From: a marine gamma proteobacterium HTCC2143
Lineage (GTDB): Bacteria; Pseudomonadota; Gammaproteobacteria; Pseudomonadales; Dasaniaceae
NCBI GenBank assembly: GCA_000169075.1
Contig: AAVT01000001.1
Location: forward strand, 1,160,320-1,224,319
DNA length: 64,000 nt
Reading direction: 5' to 3'
Under the pieces are notes generated by a model, which was not told the origin of the DNA, searched no databases, and worked only from the letters and a program-made list of their open reading frames with translations. Of the stretch, positions 35,244 through 44,095 are shown piece by piece. Every line of letters begins with the position of its first letter. Within the stretch, counting starts at the first letter, position 1. The position numbers were made by a program, and so were the translations under genes.

Positions 35244-36107
35244 ATGGACGAAAAACGATCTTCGCGGCGTTGCATAAAGGCGATGTCTGCGCTGCTGGCC
35301 GTTTGCTTGGTTAGCCTCAGTGCCGCAGCGGCGGAAAGCTATCAGCCGCCCCGCCTTGCCAGTGGAAAACCCGATTTTAACGGTGTTTGGCAGGTACTTA
35401 ATAACGCCAATTACAACATTGAGCCGCATGGCGGACAGGCCGCCATGGCGTTACGTGAAGGCCCCGTTGTGCCCGTGCCGGCAAAAGAAGTGCTTGCACT
35501 AGGTGCTGTGGGCGCAGTGCCGGCTGGGCTTGGAGTGGTGGAAGGTGGCAAGATCCCGTATCAGCCGGCAGCGTTGATACAGCGCGATAAAAATCGACAA
35601 AACTGGTTAACCTCAGACCCGGAAATCAAGTGCTACCTGCCCGGGATTCCGCGGGCGACCTATATGCCGCATCCTTTCCAAATTTTTCATAACGACGAGG
35701 CGTTGTTCTTCTCTTATCAGTATGCCAATGCGGTTAGGAATATCTATTTGACGGATCCTGGTCCCGCACCTATCGACTCATGGATGGGATTGTCTTGGGC
35801 CTCTTGGGATGATGATACGTTGGTTATCAAGAGTTCAGGCTATAACGATCGCACTTGGCTGGACCGTGCGGGCAATTTCCACAGCGACGTACTGAAAGTG
35901 ACCGAGCGTTTTACTCGAACCAGTGACCATACTATCCATTATGAGGCGACGCTGGAAGATGAAAAAGTGTATACCAAGCCTTGGAAAATCAGCATGCCGC
36001 TTTACAAGCGAGTAGGCGCTGATGACCGTATCCAGCAGTTCAACTGCGTGGAGTATGTCGAAGAGCTAATGTACGGCCATCTTCGTAAGACCCCACTGGA
36101 GAAATGA
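35244..36107 (+). CDS. Exported protein of unknown function (paired with 36118 gene)
   Basis: The 287-residue protein has an N-terminal signal peptide (AMSALLAVCLVSLSAAAAES) and begins the mature part with YQPPRLASGKPDFNGVWQ. Near the end VTERFTRTSDHTIHYEATLEDEKVYTKPW occurs, which the next gene product repeats in VERFTRTGAAAIHYEYTVEDASIYSQPW, so they are paralogous. I recognise the pattern from soil and marine bacteria where such proteins are annotated as hypothetical and lie near DUF6152 genes. The reaction is unknown. It is cotranscribed with the downstream gene, 10 bases away. Confidence 0.72.
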   Translation: MDEKRSSRRCIKAMSALLAVCLVSLSAAAAESYQPPRLASGKPDFNGVWQVLNNANYNIEPHGGQAAMALREGPVVPVPAKEVLALGAVGAVPAGLGVVEGGKIPYQPAALIQRDKNRQNWLTSDPEIKCYLPGIPRATYMPHPFQIFHNDEALFFSYQYANAVRNIYLTDPGPAPIDSWMGLSWASWDDDTLVIKSSGYNDRTWLDRAGNFHSDVLKVTERFTRTSDHTIHYEATLEDEKVYTKPWKISMPLYKRVGADDRIQQFNCVEYVEELMYGHLRKTPLEK

Positions 36108-36117
36108 GGCATCGATT

Positions 36118-37095
36118 GTGACGTATTTTTTTAAATTATTAGGTTTTTTAGTATTGGCGCTGCCTGCGGTGGCGGAAGACTATGCAGCGCCCAGAATGCC
36201 CTGGGGCGATCCAGACTTGCAGGGAGTGTGGACTCACGCTTATTTAACTGCACTGGAGAGGCAGGCGCTTTTTCCAAGTCTCACTATCTCGGAAGATCAG
36301 GCTAGGAACGTCGAACGTATGGGCGCCGATCTGCTGGCCAATATTGATAAGTTGCCCGAAGGTGATTTAGTGAAGGGTGATGTTGGGGGTTACAACAGCG
36401 TCTGGATGGATCCCGGCAAAAAAATGCTGAGGATTGATGGTAAGGCGCGTACTTCATTGATCATCGAGCCCGAAAACGGAAGGCTGCCTTATACAGCGGA
36501 GGGTGGTAAAAAAAGTAGAGAGGTTTACATGAAAGCCCGGGCGCGGAACAATCCTGAGCAGCTAATGTTGGGTGATCGATGTATGGTGGGTTTTGGCTCC
36601 ACTGGGGGGCCACCAATGCTGGGTGTTCTTTACAACAACAATTATCAGTTTGTGCAAACGCCTGGATACGTGATGATTTTGGTGGAAATGAATCACAGTG
36701 TGCGCACCATTCGACTCAAGGGTGAGCGGCTACCGGCTGACATTAAACCGTGGCTGGGGGATTCTGTCGGGCATTGGGAGGGGGATACGCTAGTTGTTGA
36801 AACAACGCAGTTTCACCCTCAAAAATTGTTTCGGGCAGCCATTGCTCATCGCTTTATGTCGACAACAGATACGAAGGTTGTGGAGCGTTTTACCCGCACT
36901 GGAGCCGCCGCAATACACTACGAATATACCGTAGAAGACGCTTCGATCTATTCTCAGCCCTGGAGTGCGGAAACAGTATTTAGGCCGTCCGAGGGCCCGA
37001 TTTACGAATATGCCTGCCACGAAGGAAACTACTCGCTGCCCGGTATTCTTGGGGGTCAGCGGGAAAAAGAAAGGATCGAAAAAAGCGAGGGGTAA
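36118..37095 (+). CDS. Exported protein of unknown function, paralogue of the upstream gene
   Basis: The 325-residue protein has a signal peptide (FLVLALPAVAED) and repeats the plan of its neighbour: APRMPWGDPDLQGVWTHAY in the front, GDRCMVGFGSTGGPPM in the middle and LKGERLPADIKPWLGDSVGHWEGDTLVVETT later. The GTG start has TGAGG upstream and lies 10 bases after the preceding stop. It is likely exported with its partner and could form a complex. Similar genes often carry DUF6152 partners, as here. No catalytic motif is recognised. Confidence 0.72.
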   Translation: MTYFFKLLGFLVLALPAVAEDYAAPRMPWGDPDLQGVWTHAYLTALERQALFPSLTISEDQARNVERMGADLLANIDKLPEGDLVKGDVGGYNSVWMDPGKKMLRIDGKARTSLIIEPENGRLPYTAEGGKKSREVYMKARARNNPEQLMLGDRCMVGFGSTGGPPMLGVLYNNNYQFVQTPGYVMILVEMNHSVRTIRLKGERLPADIKPWLGDSVGHWEGDTLVVETTQFHPQKLFRAAIAHRFMSTTDTKVVERFTRTGAAAIHYEYTVEDASIYSQPWSAETVFRPSEGPIYEYACHEGNYSLPGILGGQREKERIEKSEG

Positions 37096-37258
37096 ATCAG
37101 GCCCCAGCCTTTTTGTTACACACACGCAGGCAAACCAAATTTATAAACAGACGCCATCTCGGTCAGCTTGACCGGATGATTGAAGAAATAAATGGCTTGT
37201 AGACAGCGAATGGATAATTATAACGATTCGATGTCGACGGCCAAATGGAGTATAAAAC

Positions 37259-37699
37259 ATGAAAAAAATCATCGTTGCATTTTTTTTAGCGGCATCGGCA
37301 GTGGCCTCACTAAGTTATCAGGCGTGGGCGCACCATGCATTTTCAGCGGAGTTTGATGCCAACGCGCCAGTGACCTTACGGGGTAAAGTAACTCGGGTTG
37401 AATGGATTAACCCCCATGCATGGATTCATCTCGCTGCCGTCCAAGAAGACGGTGAAACTGAAGCTTGGATGGTAGAGGGTGGGACGCCAAATACACTGCT
37501 GAGAGCAGGGATTAATAAAAATTCTCTCCCTATTGGTTCGGAAATAGTCGTAAGGGGTTATCAGAGCAAAGATCGGGCTTGTGCTCCTGCCTGTAAGGCC
37601 AATGGCCGCGATTTAGCGTTTGAGGATGGACGTAAAGTCTTCATGGGCTCCTCTGGTACTGGTGCACCTAAAGATGGTTCAGACCCGCGCGCGCGCTAA
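37259..37699 (+). CDS. DUF6152 family exported protein
   Basis: The 146-residue protein has a signal peptide (AFFLAASAVASLSYQAWA) and the DUF6152 signature HHAFSAEFDANAPVTLRGKV, VEWINPHAWIHL and a late RDLAFEDGRKVFMG. The His-His-Ala-Phe start after the cleavage site and the Cys residues near 120 could bind metal, but no function is established. It follows the two related exported proteins after a gap of 163 bases and may be part of the same transcript. The plus-strand cassette also includes the DUF6265-like protein downstream. Confidence 0.8.
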   Translation: MKKIIVAFFLAASAVASLSYQAWAHHAFSAEFDANAPVTLRGKVTRVEWINPHAWIHLAAVQEDGETEAWMVEGGTPNTLLRAGINKNSLPIGSEIVVRGYQSKDRACAPACKANGRDLAFEDGRKVFMGSSGTGAPKDGSDPRAR

Positions 37700-37895
37700 T
37701 TTTTGTAATTGGTGTCTGCGCCGTGTATAGCATGCGCTTACTCGTCATGGAGTGGCCAACACGCTGCTGCAGTGATGTGATACCTGTCCGCTACACTCTC
37801 GCTGTCTGAATAAAACTATTCCCATCGGTCTCGATGAGAATGTATTATCTAGCATTCAACTTCTGTTAACACCTTAAATAAAAAAGTGAATCTTT

Positions 37896-38372
37896 ATGAT
37901 GAATAATTTAGCCTCGGCCGCGGTATTGTCGCTATTGCTATTTGCACAACTCAGTTATGCAGATGTGAAAGGAACGGTGAATGATCTCGGTTGGATGACA
38001 GGGTCTTGGTCAGTGCCATTGGGTCCGATGATCTTGGAAGAAAACTGGATTGAACCGGTCGACGGTTCTATTGCCTCGTTGGTGAGAATTAGTGGCGAAG
38101 GAAAAACTGCAACGATAGAGTTGATCGTTATCGAAAATAAAGGCGACACTCTGGAATTACATATTCAGCAGTGGGATCCAGGCTATAAGCCTCGGGCACC
38201 AGCGCAGACCATGAAATTGATTGATCTGGGTGAAAATCGCGTTGGGTTTGAAGCGATAACGCCAGGAGGCATTAAAAAGCTGGCTTACAGCAGCCCTGCT
38301 GCTGGCAAATTTACTATCGATATTGTCACTGCAGATGATAAGCCAATGCAGCTTCACTTAAGCGCTAAATAG
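37896..38372 (+). CDS. DUF6265-like exported protein
   Basis: The 158-residue protein has a signal peptide (SAAVLSLLLFAQLSYA) and then LGWMTGSWSVPLGPMILEENWIEP, the start pattern of DUF6265 lipocalin-like proteins, followed by a beta-rich sequence with FEAITPGGIKKL. It probably binds a small hydrophobic ligand or has a structural role in the periplasm, by analogy with lipocalin-like folds. It ends the exported-protein cassette. A perfect inverted repeat ACTTAAGC/GCTTAAGT (38356–38379) overlaps the stop codon. Confidence 0.72.
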   Translation: MMNNLASAAVLSLLLFAQLSYADVKGTVNDLGWMTGSWSVPLGPMILEENWIEPVDGSIASLVRISGEGKTATIELIVIENKGDTLELHIQQWDPGYKPRAPAQTMKLIDLGENRVGFEAITPGGIKKLAYSSPAAGKFTIDIVTADDKPMQLHLSAK

Positions 38373-38379
38373 CTTAAGT
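38356..38379. repeat. Perfect 8-base inverted repeat at the DUF6265 gene stop
   Basis: ACTTAAGC (38356–38363) and GCTTAAGT (38372–38379) flank an 8-base loop around the TAG stop. It lies in the convergent space before the glutaryl-CoA dehydrogenase end. No T-run follows, so it is unclear if it ends transcription. Confidence 0.3.
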
Positions 38380-38500
38380 AATAACAATGTCGACACTATA
38401 GATGTCAGCTGGCTGAAAATAATAAAAGCCTGTAGCTACGGCATGGCTGCTAAGCAGTCTGCCAGTAGCTATTGCGTCAGTCAGTATTCAGCAGACAACG

Positions 38501-39688
38501 TTATCCGCCGAAAGAGGCAATCCCTGTTTGTGCTCTGCCCAGAATCAATGCGTGAACATCGTGCGTACCCTCATAGGTATTCACCGTTTCCAGATTGCAC
38601 ATATGTCTAAATACTGGAAATTCATCAGATATTCCGTTGCCACCATGCATATCGCGAGCTACGCGAGCTATGTCCAGAGCCTTGCCACAAGAGTTGCGTT
38701 TCAACATGGAGATCAGTTCAGGGGCTAGTTGGTCGTTGTCTTTTAAGCGTCCTGCCTGCAGGCAGCCCTGCAAACCTAGAGTAATCTCTGTTTGCATGTC
38801 GGCCAATTTTTTCTGAATTAATTGATTGGCTGCCAAAGGGCGACCAAATTGTTTTCTGTCGAGCACGTACTGACGGGCGGCGTGCCAGCATGTTTCTGCT
38901 GCGCCCAATACACCCCAGGAAATGCCGTAACGGGCGCTGCTTAGGCATCCCATAGGACCTTTTAAGCCTTGCACATTGGGCAGTAGGTTTTCCTCGGGAA
39001 CGAATACATCTTGCATAACAATTTCTCCGGTGACGGAGGCGCGCAGTGATAACTTCCCTTCAATTTTCGGTGCGGTTAAGCCTTTAAAGCCTTTTTCCAG
39101 TACAAACCCTCTGATCACATCGTCATCGGTTTTTGCCCAGACGACAAAGATATCGGCTATGGGTGAATTTGATATCCACATCTTTGCGCCATTCATTTTG
39201 TAGCCACCGTCAACCTTGGTCGCTCGAGTAATCATACCGCCGGGATCGGAGCCGTGATCGGGTTCAGTAAGGCCAAAACAGCCAATCCACTCACCGCTGG
39301 CCAATTTAGGTAAATATTTTTCCCGCTGGGCTTCATTTCCGTAGGTGTAAATAGGGTACATAACTAAGCTGGACTGCACGCTCATCATCGACCGATAGCC
39401 AGAATCAACACGTTCGACTTCCCTAGCGATTAAACCGTAGCTGACATAATTAACACCGGGACAACCGTAGCCGGAAATAGTGGAGCCCAACAATCCGAGT
39501 TCTCCCATTTCTCGAAAAATAGAGGGGTCGGTCGACTCGTTACGGTAGGCTTCGGTTACCCGAGGCTGGAGTTTATTTTGCGCATATTGCCGGGCGCTGT
39601 CTCTTATTAGTCGTTCTTCTTCGGTTAACTGTTGTTCCAGCAAGAAAGGGTCTTGCCAATCGAATTTTGCCCAGTTTGAAGCGCTCAT
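38501..39688 (-). CDS. gcdH: Glutaryl-CoA dehydrogenase
   Basis: The 395-residue protein has the glutaryl-CoA dehydrogenase pattern: [22 protein letters not shown] at the start, [16 protein letters not shown] (FAD site), the [19 protein letters not shown] segment and the C-terminal [14 protein letters not shown] with the catalytic Glu near 373. It oxidises glutaryl-CoA and decarboxylates it to crotonyl-CoA, in lysine, tryptophan or aromatic degradation. The Arg needed to bind the gamma-carboxylate cannot be placed with certainty. It is alone on the minus strand and adjacent to an XRE regulator on the same strand. Confidence 0.93.
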   Translation of the reverse strand: MSASNWAKFDWQDPFLLEQQLTEEERLIRDSARQYAQNKLQPRVTEAYRNESTDPSIFREMGELGLLGSTISGYGCPGVNYVSYGLIAREVERVDSGYRSMMSVQSSLVMYPIYTYGNEAQREKYLPKLASGEWIGCFGLTEPDHGSDPGGMITRATKVDGGYKMNGAKMWISNSPIADIFVVWAKTDDDVIRGFVLEKGFKGLTAPKIEGKLSLRASVTGEIVMQDVFVPEENLLPNVQGLKGPMGCLSSARYGISWGVLGAAETCWHAARQYVLDRKQFGRPLAANQLIQKKLADMQTEITLGLQGCLQAGRLKDNDQLAPELISMLKRNSCGKALDIARVARDMHGGNGISDEFPVFRHMCNLETVNTYEGTHDVHALILGRAQTGIASFGG

Positions 39689-39756
39689 TACTTGTTTCTC
39701 CAGGTTGTCTGTTAATTCGTTTCTGTCAGCGACAGAGATTGTAGACGATAAAAAGC

Positions 39757-40596
39757 TTAATACGGTAGTAGTGGATGACTAAGATCTTTCGCTATCAGTG
39801 GCGACAGGTCCAACGAGTCATCTTCGGGGTACAAAGTGTGAATACTTAACCGGGGTTCGGACACGTATGCGGCCGGGCCCAGAGCCCCTATTGTTTGTGC
39901 AACACTGTAAAAGCGTTTTAGCGCGCCGTCTATCTCTACTTGCACTTTAAAGCTAGCCATTGGTTCTAGTATCGCGGCCCGCTGTGCCCAATCACCGGGA
40001 ATATTGGGGTGAACCTCCAGTCGGCTCAATAATTGCTGACCACCTTCATTTTTTCGACCCAGCATAATACCCTGCTTAAGTGACATCATAATAACTGATA
40101 AGGTATCTTCCCAGTCACTTATAATATTTCCTGCACCGTAATGGTTAAACATTAACTCATAGAGATTGCTTACATTGCCCAGAGTGCTTCCGGTGTTGCT
40201 ATTAAGATAGAACCCTACCCATCCACGATTGACCATCAACAGGTTACCTAGGCCATCGGTAAGGGCGGCGGGGTAGGGATCAAGTGATCTCAGTGTTAAG
40301 ACCATTGCCTTACGTAGCCATTTTAACGCAGGGTCATGAAAATCCTGCTTTTCTTCGATGGCGGTATAGCCGGCCGACAGCATCAAATAGTTGCGGTCGC
40401 GCTGTCCCAGCTCGAGAGCTGCGGCAATATCTTGCGCCATGTTTTCGCTTGGCCGGCTACTACCGTTTTCCAAACGGCTGATATGACGCGTGGAGCTGTC
40501 CAGTCGATGAGCCAGTTCTTCCTGACTCAAGCTGTGGACACCTCTCCAGAACTTGAGGAAACGGCCGAAGGGCAGCTCAGTTGCAGATTCGGTCAT
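39757..40596 (-). CDS. XRE-family transcriptional regulator (MmyB-like)
   Basis: The 279-residue protein has an N-terminal helix-turn-helix (about residues 11–65: [34 protein letters not shown]) and a C-terminal ligand-binding domain of the MmyB kind, with [12 protein letters not shown] and [15 protein letters not shown]. Such proteins bind small ligands, perhaps fatty acids, and control adjacent genes. It lies just upstream of the glutaryl-CoA dehydrogenase on the same strand, and divergent from the MaoC gene across a 515-base region holding a GACATC(A)GATGTC palindrome. Those genes are candidate targets. Confidence 0.85.
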   Translation of the reverse strand: MTESATELPFGRFLKFWRGVHSLSQEELAHRLDSSTRHISRLENGSSRPSENMAQDIAAALELGQRDRNYLMLSAGYTAIEEKQDFHDPALKWLRKAMVLTLRSLDPYPAALTDGLGNLLMVNRGWVGFYLNSNTGSTLGNVSNLYELMFNHYGAGNIISDWEDTLSVIMMSLKQGIMLGRKNEGGQQLLSRLEVHPNIPGDWAQRAAILEPMASFKVQVEIDGALKRFYSVAQTIGALGPAAYVSEPRLSIHTLYPEDDSLDLSPLIAKDLSHPLLPY

Positions 40597-41111
40597 GATC
40601 GGTCGTCGATGCCTCAGTTAGGTGGCTAAAAGGCCCTTCTTTAGGGTTTACAAACTGTTGGATATTGGCGCTATTATGACTTACCAGACATCAGATGTCA
40701 TGGTGACAGTATCTTCGCCTATGCAGAATATGTCCGCCTTTAATACCAGCGTGACGCAACTCATGCGGCTGGAATTTTCTGTCATCATAATCGTTTCTTC
40801 GTTTCAGCAGCGGTCGTCTGAATTTAGTGGTCTCATTGATGGGTTCTTGCAGTGCTGACGGATAATATGACGAGATACAGAGTTATCTAAAATGAAATGA
40901 CTAAATCGATGATTATCGTAAAAGTAAACGTTGCCATGACACAGCTATTGGTTGCTACCTTGGTGTAGTGCAGGCGTTGAAAGCCGTTTATCATTTGGTG
41001 TCGGCTGATAATAAAGATGAGCGAAAGCGCTCTGTGATTTGAGCACTACCTGTAACGACATGAACCCCGATTGGTATTAACACTTGGACATCGATAACGA
41101 GGAGCAACACT
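40597..41111. other. Divergent intergenic region between XRE regulator and MaoC gene
   Basis: No convincing gene is present. A perfect palindrome GACATC-A-GATGTC (40687–40699) is near the regulator start and is a candidate operator. A small hairpin GAGCG-AAAG-CGCTC lies near 41020. The GAGGAG just before the GTG start of the MaoC gene is the ribosome site. A 78-codon plus-strand frame from 40622 has no recognisable similarity. Confidence 0.4.
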
Positions 41112-41573
41112 GTGGGAAAGTTAATAAAGAAAGATGAAGTCGCTAACTACGTGGGCTATGAAGCAGAGCCGACACCCTGGCATACAACTACGCAGGAACA
41201 AATTAATGAATTTGCAGACTGCACACAGGATCATCAGTTTATTCACATAGACCCAGAGCGGGCCAAAGAAACGCCTTTTGGAACCACCATTGCACATGGC
41301 TTTCTGACTTTGTCGATGTTATCAAAATTTGCTGAGAGTTTTGGTATCGGTATTGAAGGCGCTTACATGGGTGTGAATTATGGTTTTGATAAAGTCCGTT
41401 TTATGGCCCCGGTAAAGGTTAACAGCCGTGTTCGCGCTAATACCAAAATCCTCGCCATTGAGGAGCGTAAGCCAGGTCAGTTCGCGGTGACTACTGAAGT
41501 TTCGGTAGAAATCGAAGGAGAGGAGAAGCCCGCATTGTTGGCTCATTGGATAACCGTTCAATTTGTTGCTTAA
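41112..41573 (+). CDS. MaoC-type (R)-specific enoyl-CoA hydratase
   Basis: The 153-residue hot-dog-fold protein carries FADCTQDHQFIHIDPERA and IAHGFLTLSML, the hydratase-2 motif with an Asp and a His for water addition to 2-enoyl-CoA giving (3R)-hydroxyacyl-CoA. The GTG start has GAGGAG ahead of it. It is followed by the MFE-2-like SDR 53 bases downstream, which would oxidise the (3R)-product, so the two form a short operon equal to the peroxisomal MFE-2 hydratase and dehydrogenase domains. Confidence 0.9.
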   Translation: MGKLIKKDEVANYVGYEAEPTPWHTTTQEQINEFADCTQDHQFIHIDPERAKETPFGTTIAHGFLTLSMLSKFAESFGIGIEGAYMGVNYGFDKVRFMAPVKVNSRVRANTKILAIEERKPGQFAVTTEVSVEIEGEEKPALLAHWITVQFVA

Positions 41574-41626
41574 TGACAGTCGGTCAATCCCCACATTTAA
41601 TCAACATTTGGTAACAGGAGAAGAGC

Positions 41627-42550
41627 ATGACAATTAGTTTCGAAGGTAAAGTGGCAATAGTAACCGGTGCCGGTAACGGTTTGGGCCGTTCGCACGCTTT
41701 GGCATTAGCCGAGCGTGGCGCAAAAGTTGTAATCAATGATTTAGGTGGTGCTCGTGATGGCAGCGGTGCTTCTTCAGATGCAGCTCAGGAGGTTGTTGCG
41801 CTCATCGAGTCCAAAGGTGGAGAAGCAATGGCCCATGGCGCTAACGTTGCGAAGATGGATCAAGTTGAAGATATGGTTAAGCAAACCATGGAAAAATGGG
41901 GTCGGGTTGACATCTTGATTAACAATGCTGGCATTTTACGCGATAAGACTTTTGCCAAAATGACGATAGACGACTTCCAATTGGTTATGGATGTTCATGT
42001 GATGGGCACGGTCAATTGCACAAAAGCGGTTTGGCAAATTATGCGCGACCAGAATTATGGGCGTATTGTAGTGACAACATCGTCAAGTGGCATGTATGGG
42101 AATTTTGGCCAGTCGAATTATGGCGCAGCGAAAATGGCGGTGCTTGGTTTTATGAATACAATTGGTATTGAAGGCGCCAAGAATGACATTCGCATTAATG
42201 CATTAGCTCCTACCGCAGGCACCCGGATGACCGAAGACCTAATGCCGAAAGAAGTATTGGATATGTTGACACCTGAATCAGTAACAGCTGGGTTGCTCAC
42301 TATCTGTCATGATGATGCACCTAATCGTTATATTCTTTGTGCCGGTGCGGGTGGTTATGCCAGCACTCGTCTGTTTGAAACCGATGGTATTTTTCTTCCT
42401 GCAGACGAGCAGACGCCGGAAAATATAGTGGCGAACTTGGCTGAAGTCAGTGACACCTCTAATCAGTCTGCTATGGAGACCGGTGCTGGCCAAACTCAGA
42501 AATTTCTGGGTAAAGCCATGGCTTACATGCAGAACAAAAACGCAGAGTAA
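41627..42550 (+). CDS. (3R)-hydroxyacyl-CoA dehydrogenase-like SDR (MFE-2/HSD17B4 type)
   Basis: The 307-residue SDR has a Rossmann motif VTGAGNGLGRSHAL, the INNAGILRDKTF motif, a Ser-Tyr-Lys set in TSSSGMYGNFGQSNYGAAKM, and a DLGGARDGSG insertion near 42, all as in the dehydrogenase domain of peroxisomal multifunctional enzyme 2. It lacks the hydratase and sterol-carrier domains found in the eukaryotic fusion; the hydratase is the preceding gene. It oxidises (3R)-hydroxyacyl-CoA with NAD. A terminator-like hairpin follows directly. Confidence 0.92.
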   Translation: MTISFEGKVAIVTGAGNGLGRSHALALAERGAKVVINDLGGARDGSGASSDAAQEVVALIESKGGEAMAHGANVAKMDQVEDMVKQTMEKWGRVDILINNAGILRDKTFAKMTIDDFQLVMDVHVMGTVNCTKAVWQIMRDQNYGRIVVTTSSSGMYGNFGQSNYGAAKMAVLGFMNTIGIEGAKNDIRINALAPTAGTRMTEDLMPKEVLDMLTPESVTAGLLTICHDDAPNRYILCAGAGGYASTRLFETDGIFLPADEQTPENIVANLAEVSDTSNQSAMETGAGQTQKFLGKAMAYMQNKNAE

Positions 42551-42566
42551 TAAAAAAAGTCTGGTT

Positions 42567-42598
42567 AAATAGCGGCGGTTCGATGACAGTCGCTATTT
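42567..42598 (+). terminator. Intrinsic-terminator-like hairpin after the SDR gene
   Basis: AAATAGCG (42567–42574) pairs perfectly with CGCTATTT (42591–42598) around a 16-base loop, and the 3' side ends in ATTTATA. It lies 17 bases after the stop. The T-rich end is weak but fits a terminator for the MaoC–SDR operon. Confidence 0.5.
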
Positions 42599-42699
42599 AT
42601 ACTCGACGATAGTGTTCTATCTGACGCCGTTTATTTTGAAGAGATAAAATGAGCTGCGCAATATAGAGCCTTTTTGGGTCTACCGCAGCAGGCCCGTTG

Positions 42700-42958
42700 C
42701 GGTTATTTAACCCGATGAAATGGCGTCGGTCCCGTATTCGCAACCCCCAAATTGTTACCGTGTAATGGTTTGAAAATGGACTGTAGAGGTTTGTTTGAAT
42801 TGAACAAAGCCTTTGCTGTTTGGGTCGTTTACTGCCGTGACAAAGGAGGCACTCGAAAGGAAAATCTCAATGTTAGCGGCGGTGCTATTGCAATGAGTCA
42901 CCCCTATGGCATCAGTGGCGCACCGATGATGATGCATGCGTTCATTGGGGGTGAGTAA
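42700..42958 (+). pseudogene. Thiolase C-terminal remnant
   Basis: A frame from about 42720 encodes VGPVFATPKLL, then NGLKMD, GLFELNKAFAV, VVYCRDK, LNVSGGAIAMSHPYGISGA and stops, matching the C-terminal third of an acetyl-CoA acetyltransferase (ELNEAFAVQVLYCRDK, NGGAIAxGHPYGMSGA). Upstream, GATGAAATG fits the DEMG motif but needs a one-base insertion, and TAA lies in the same stretch. The catalytic HPYG remains but the nucleophile Cys and the final CxGG are gone. It is the scar of a thiolase gene in the beta-oxidation cluster. Confidence 0.75.
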
Positions 42959-43139
42959 CGCGGTGTTTACCTATCGTGCTCACAATGAGTAATAAATGTT
43001 GGCAGAGGCATGGGTGCCGCCGGCTTGTTCACAATTGCGTAAACATCATTCTTAAGAGTCTAAAAATGCTGCCAAACTCCCACTGTTATCAGTTTGACCT
43101 CTATCGTCGAATCAACAATTTAAAACGGAAGCCCTGATC
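42959..43139. other. Spacer before the crotonase gene
   Basis: With the preceding DNA from 42599 to 42699 this is the non-coding part of the 588-base gap. I see no RNA gene or repeat; AT-rich sequence near 43110–43125 could hold the crotonase promoter. Confidence 0.35.
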
Positions 43140-44012
43140 ATGAGTTACAGTACTATTAAATATGACGTTAGTGAAAAAATACTAACGCTCACACTCAACC
43201 GCCCTGAACAGTTAAATTCGTTTACTATCGAGATGGCGAATGAGTTAGTTGACGCATTTAATCGAGCCAGCATCGACGATGCAGTCAGTGCCATTGTTGT
43301 TACCGGTGCCGGCAAAGCTTTTTGTGCCGGTATGGATTTGTCGGTAGAGGGTAATGTCTTTGGCCTCGACGAAAGTATGGCTCCGACTATGGAAGACATG
43401 GACAGTCGTCTGGAAGACGCCGATATGATTCGAGGTGTTCGCGACACTGGCGGGCGAGTAACACTGGCAATATATAACTGTAATAAGCCGGTTATTGCCG
43501 CAATTAATGGTGCGGCGGTTGGTATTGGTGCGACCATGACCTGTGCGATGGATATACGATTGGCGTCAGAGCGGGCTCGGATTGGCTTTGTTTTCAACAA
43601 GATTGGAATCACACCAGAGGCTTGCTCTAGCTGGTTTTTGCCGCGTATTGTTGGTATTTCCCAAGCTCTTGAGTGGGTTTACAGTGCCGATATTATTAAG
43701 CCTGAAGAGGCATTAGCGGGACGTTTTGTAAAAGCAATTGTTCCTGAGGACGAGCTATTAGAGGAAGCGTATAAAATTGCGCGACGAATTGCCCAGCATA
43801 GTCAGGTGGCAATCGCCATGTCTCGGCAAATGATGTACCGTAATTCTGCGCAGCCAGACCCCATGGCCGCCCACAAAGTTGATTCGCTGGCGATATACTA
43901 TGCCAGTATTGGCAGTGGGAAAGAGGGTGTGCAGTCTTTTCTGGAAAAGCGCCCCGCACAGTTTGATGACAAAGCATCAACCGATATGCCGGACTTTTAC
44001 CCTTGGTGGTAA
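43140..44012 (+). CDS. Enoyl-CoA hydratase/isomerase (crotonase) family protein
   Basis: The 290-residue crotonase has LNRPEQLNSFT near 19, GKAFCAGMDLSVEG near 60, and GAAVGIGATMTCAMDIRLAS near 125–145. GITPEACSSWFLPRIVG places a Glu at the first catalytic position. It belongs to the same subfamily as the other crotonases here (SSWFLPR, EKRPAQF end). The gene comes 83 bases before the TesB-type thioesterase on the same strand. It fits hydration of 2-enoyl-CoA in beta-oxidation of the cluster's substrate. Confidence 0.9.
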   Translation: MSYSTIKYDVSEKILTLTLNRPEQLNSFTIEMANELVDAFNRASIDDAVSAIVVTGAGKAFCAGMDLSVEGNVFGLDESMAPTMEDMDSRLEDADMIRGVRDTGGRVTLAIYNCNKPVIAAINGAAVGIGATMTCAMDIRLASERARIGFVFNKIGITPEACSSWFLPRIVGISQALEWVYSADIIKPEEALAGRFVKAIVPEDELLEEAYKIARRIAQHSQVAIAMSRQMMYRNSAQPDPMAAHKVDSLAIYYASIGSGKEGVQSFLEKRPAQFDDKASTDMPDFYPWW

Positions 44013-44095
44013 GATGCCTCGATTCATCTGCGAGAATAGCAATCAGCTGATGACTTATCAGGATTAGAATTGAAGTTGTTGATGATGGTACCGAT

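Noticed and set aside
40622..40858. 78-codon plus-strand frame in the XRE–MaoC gap
   Set aside because: No similarity, poor composition, and it overlaps the likely promoter of the regulator.
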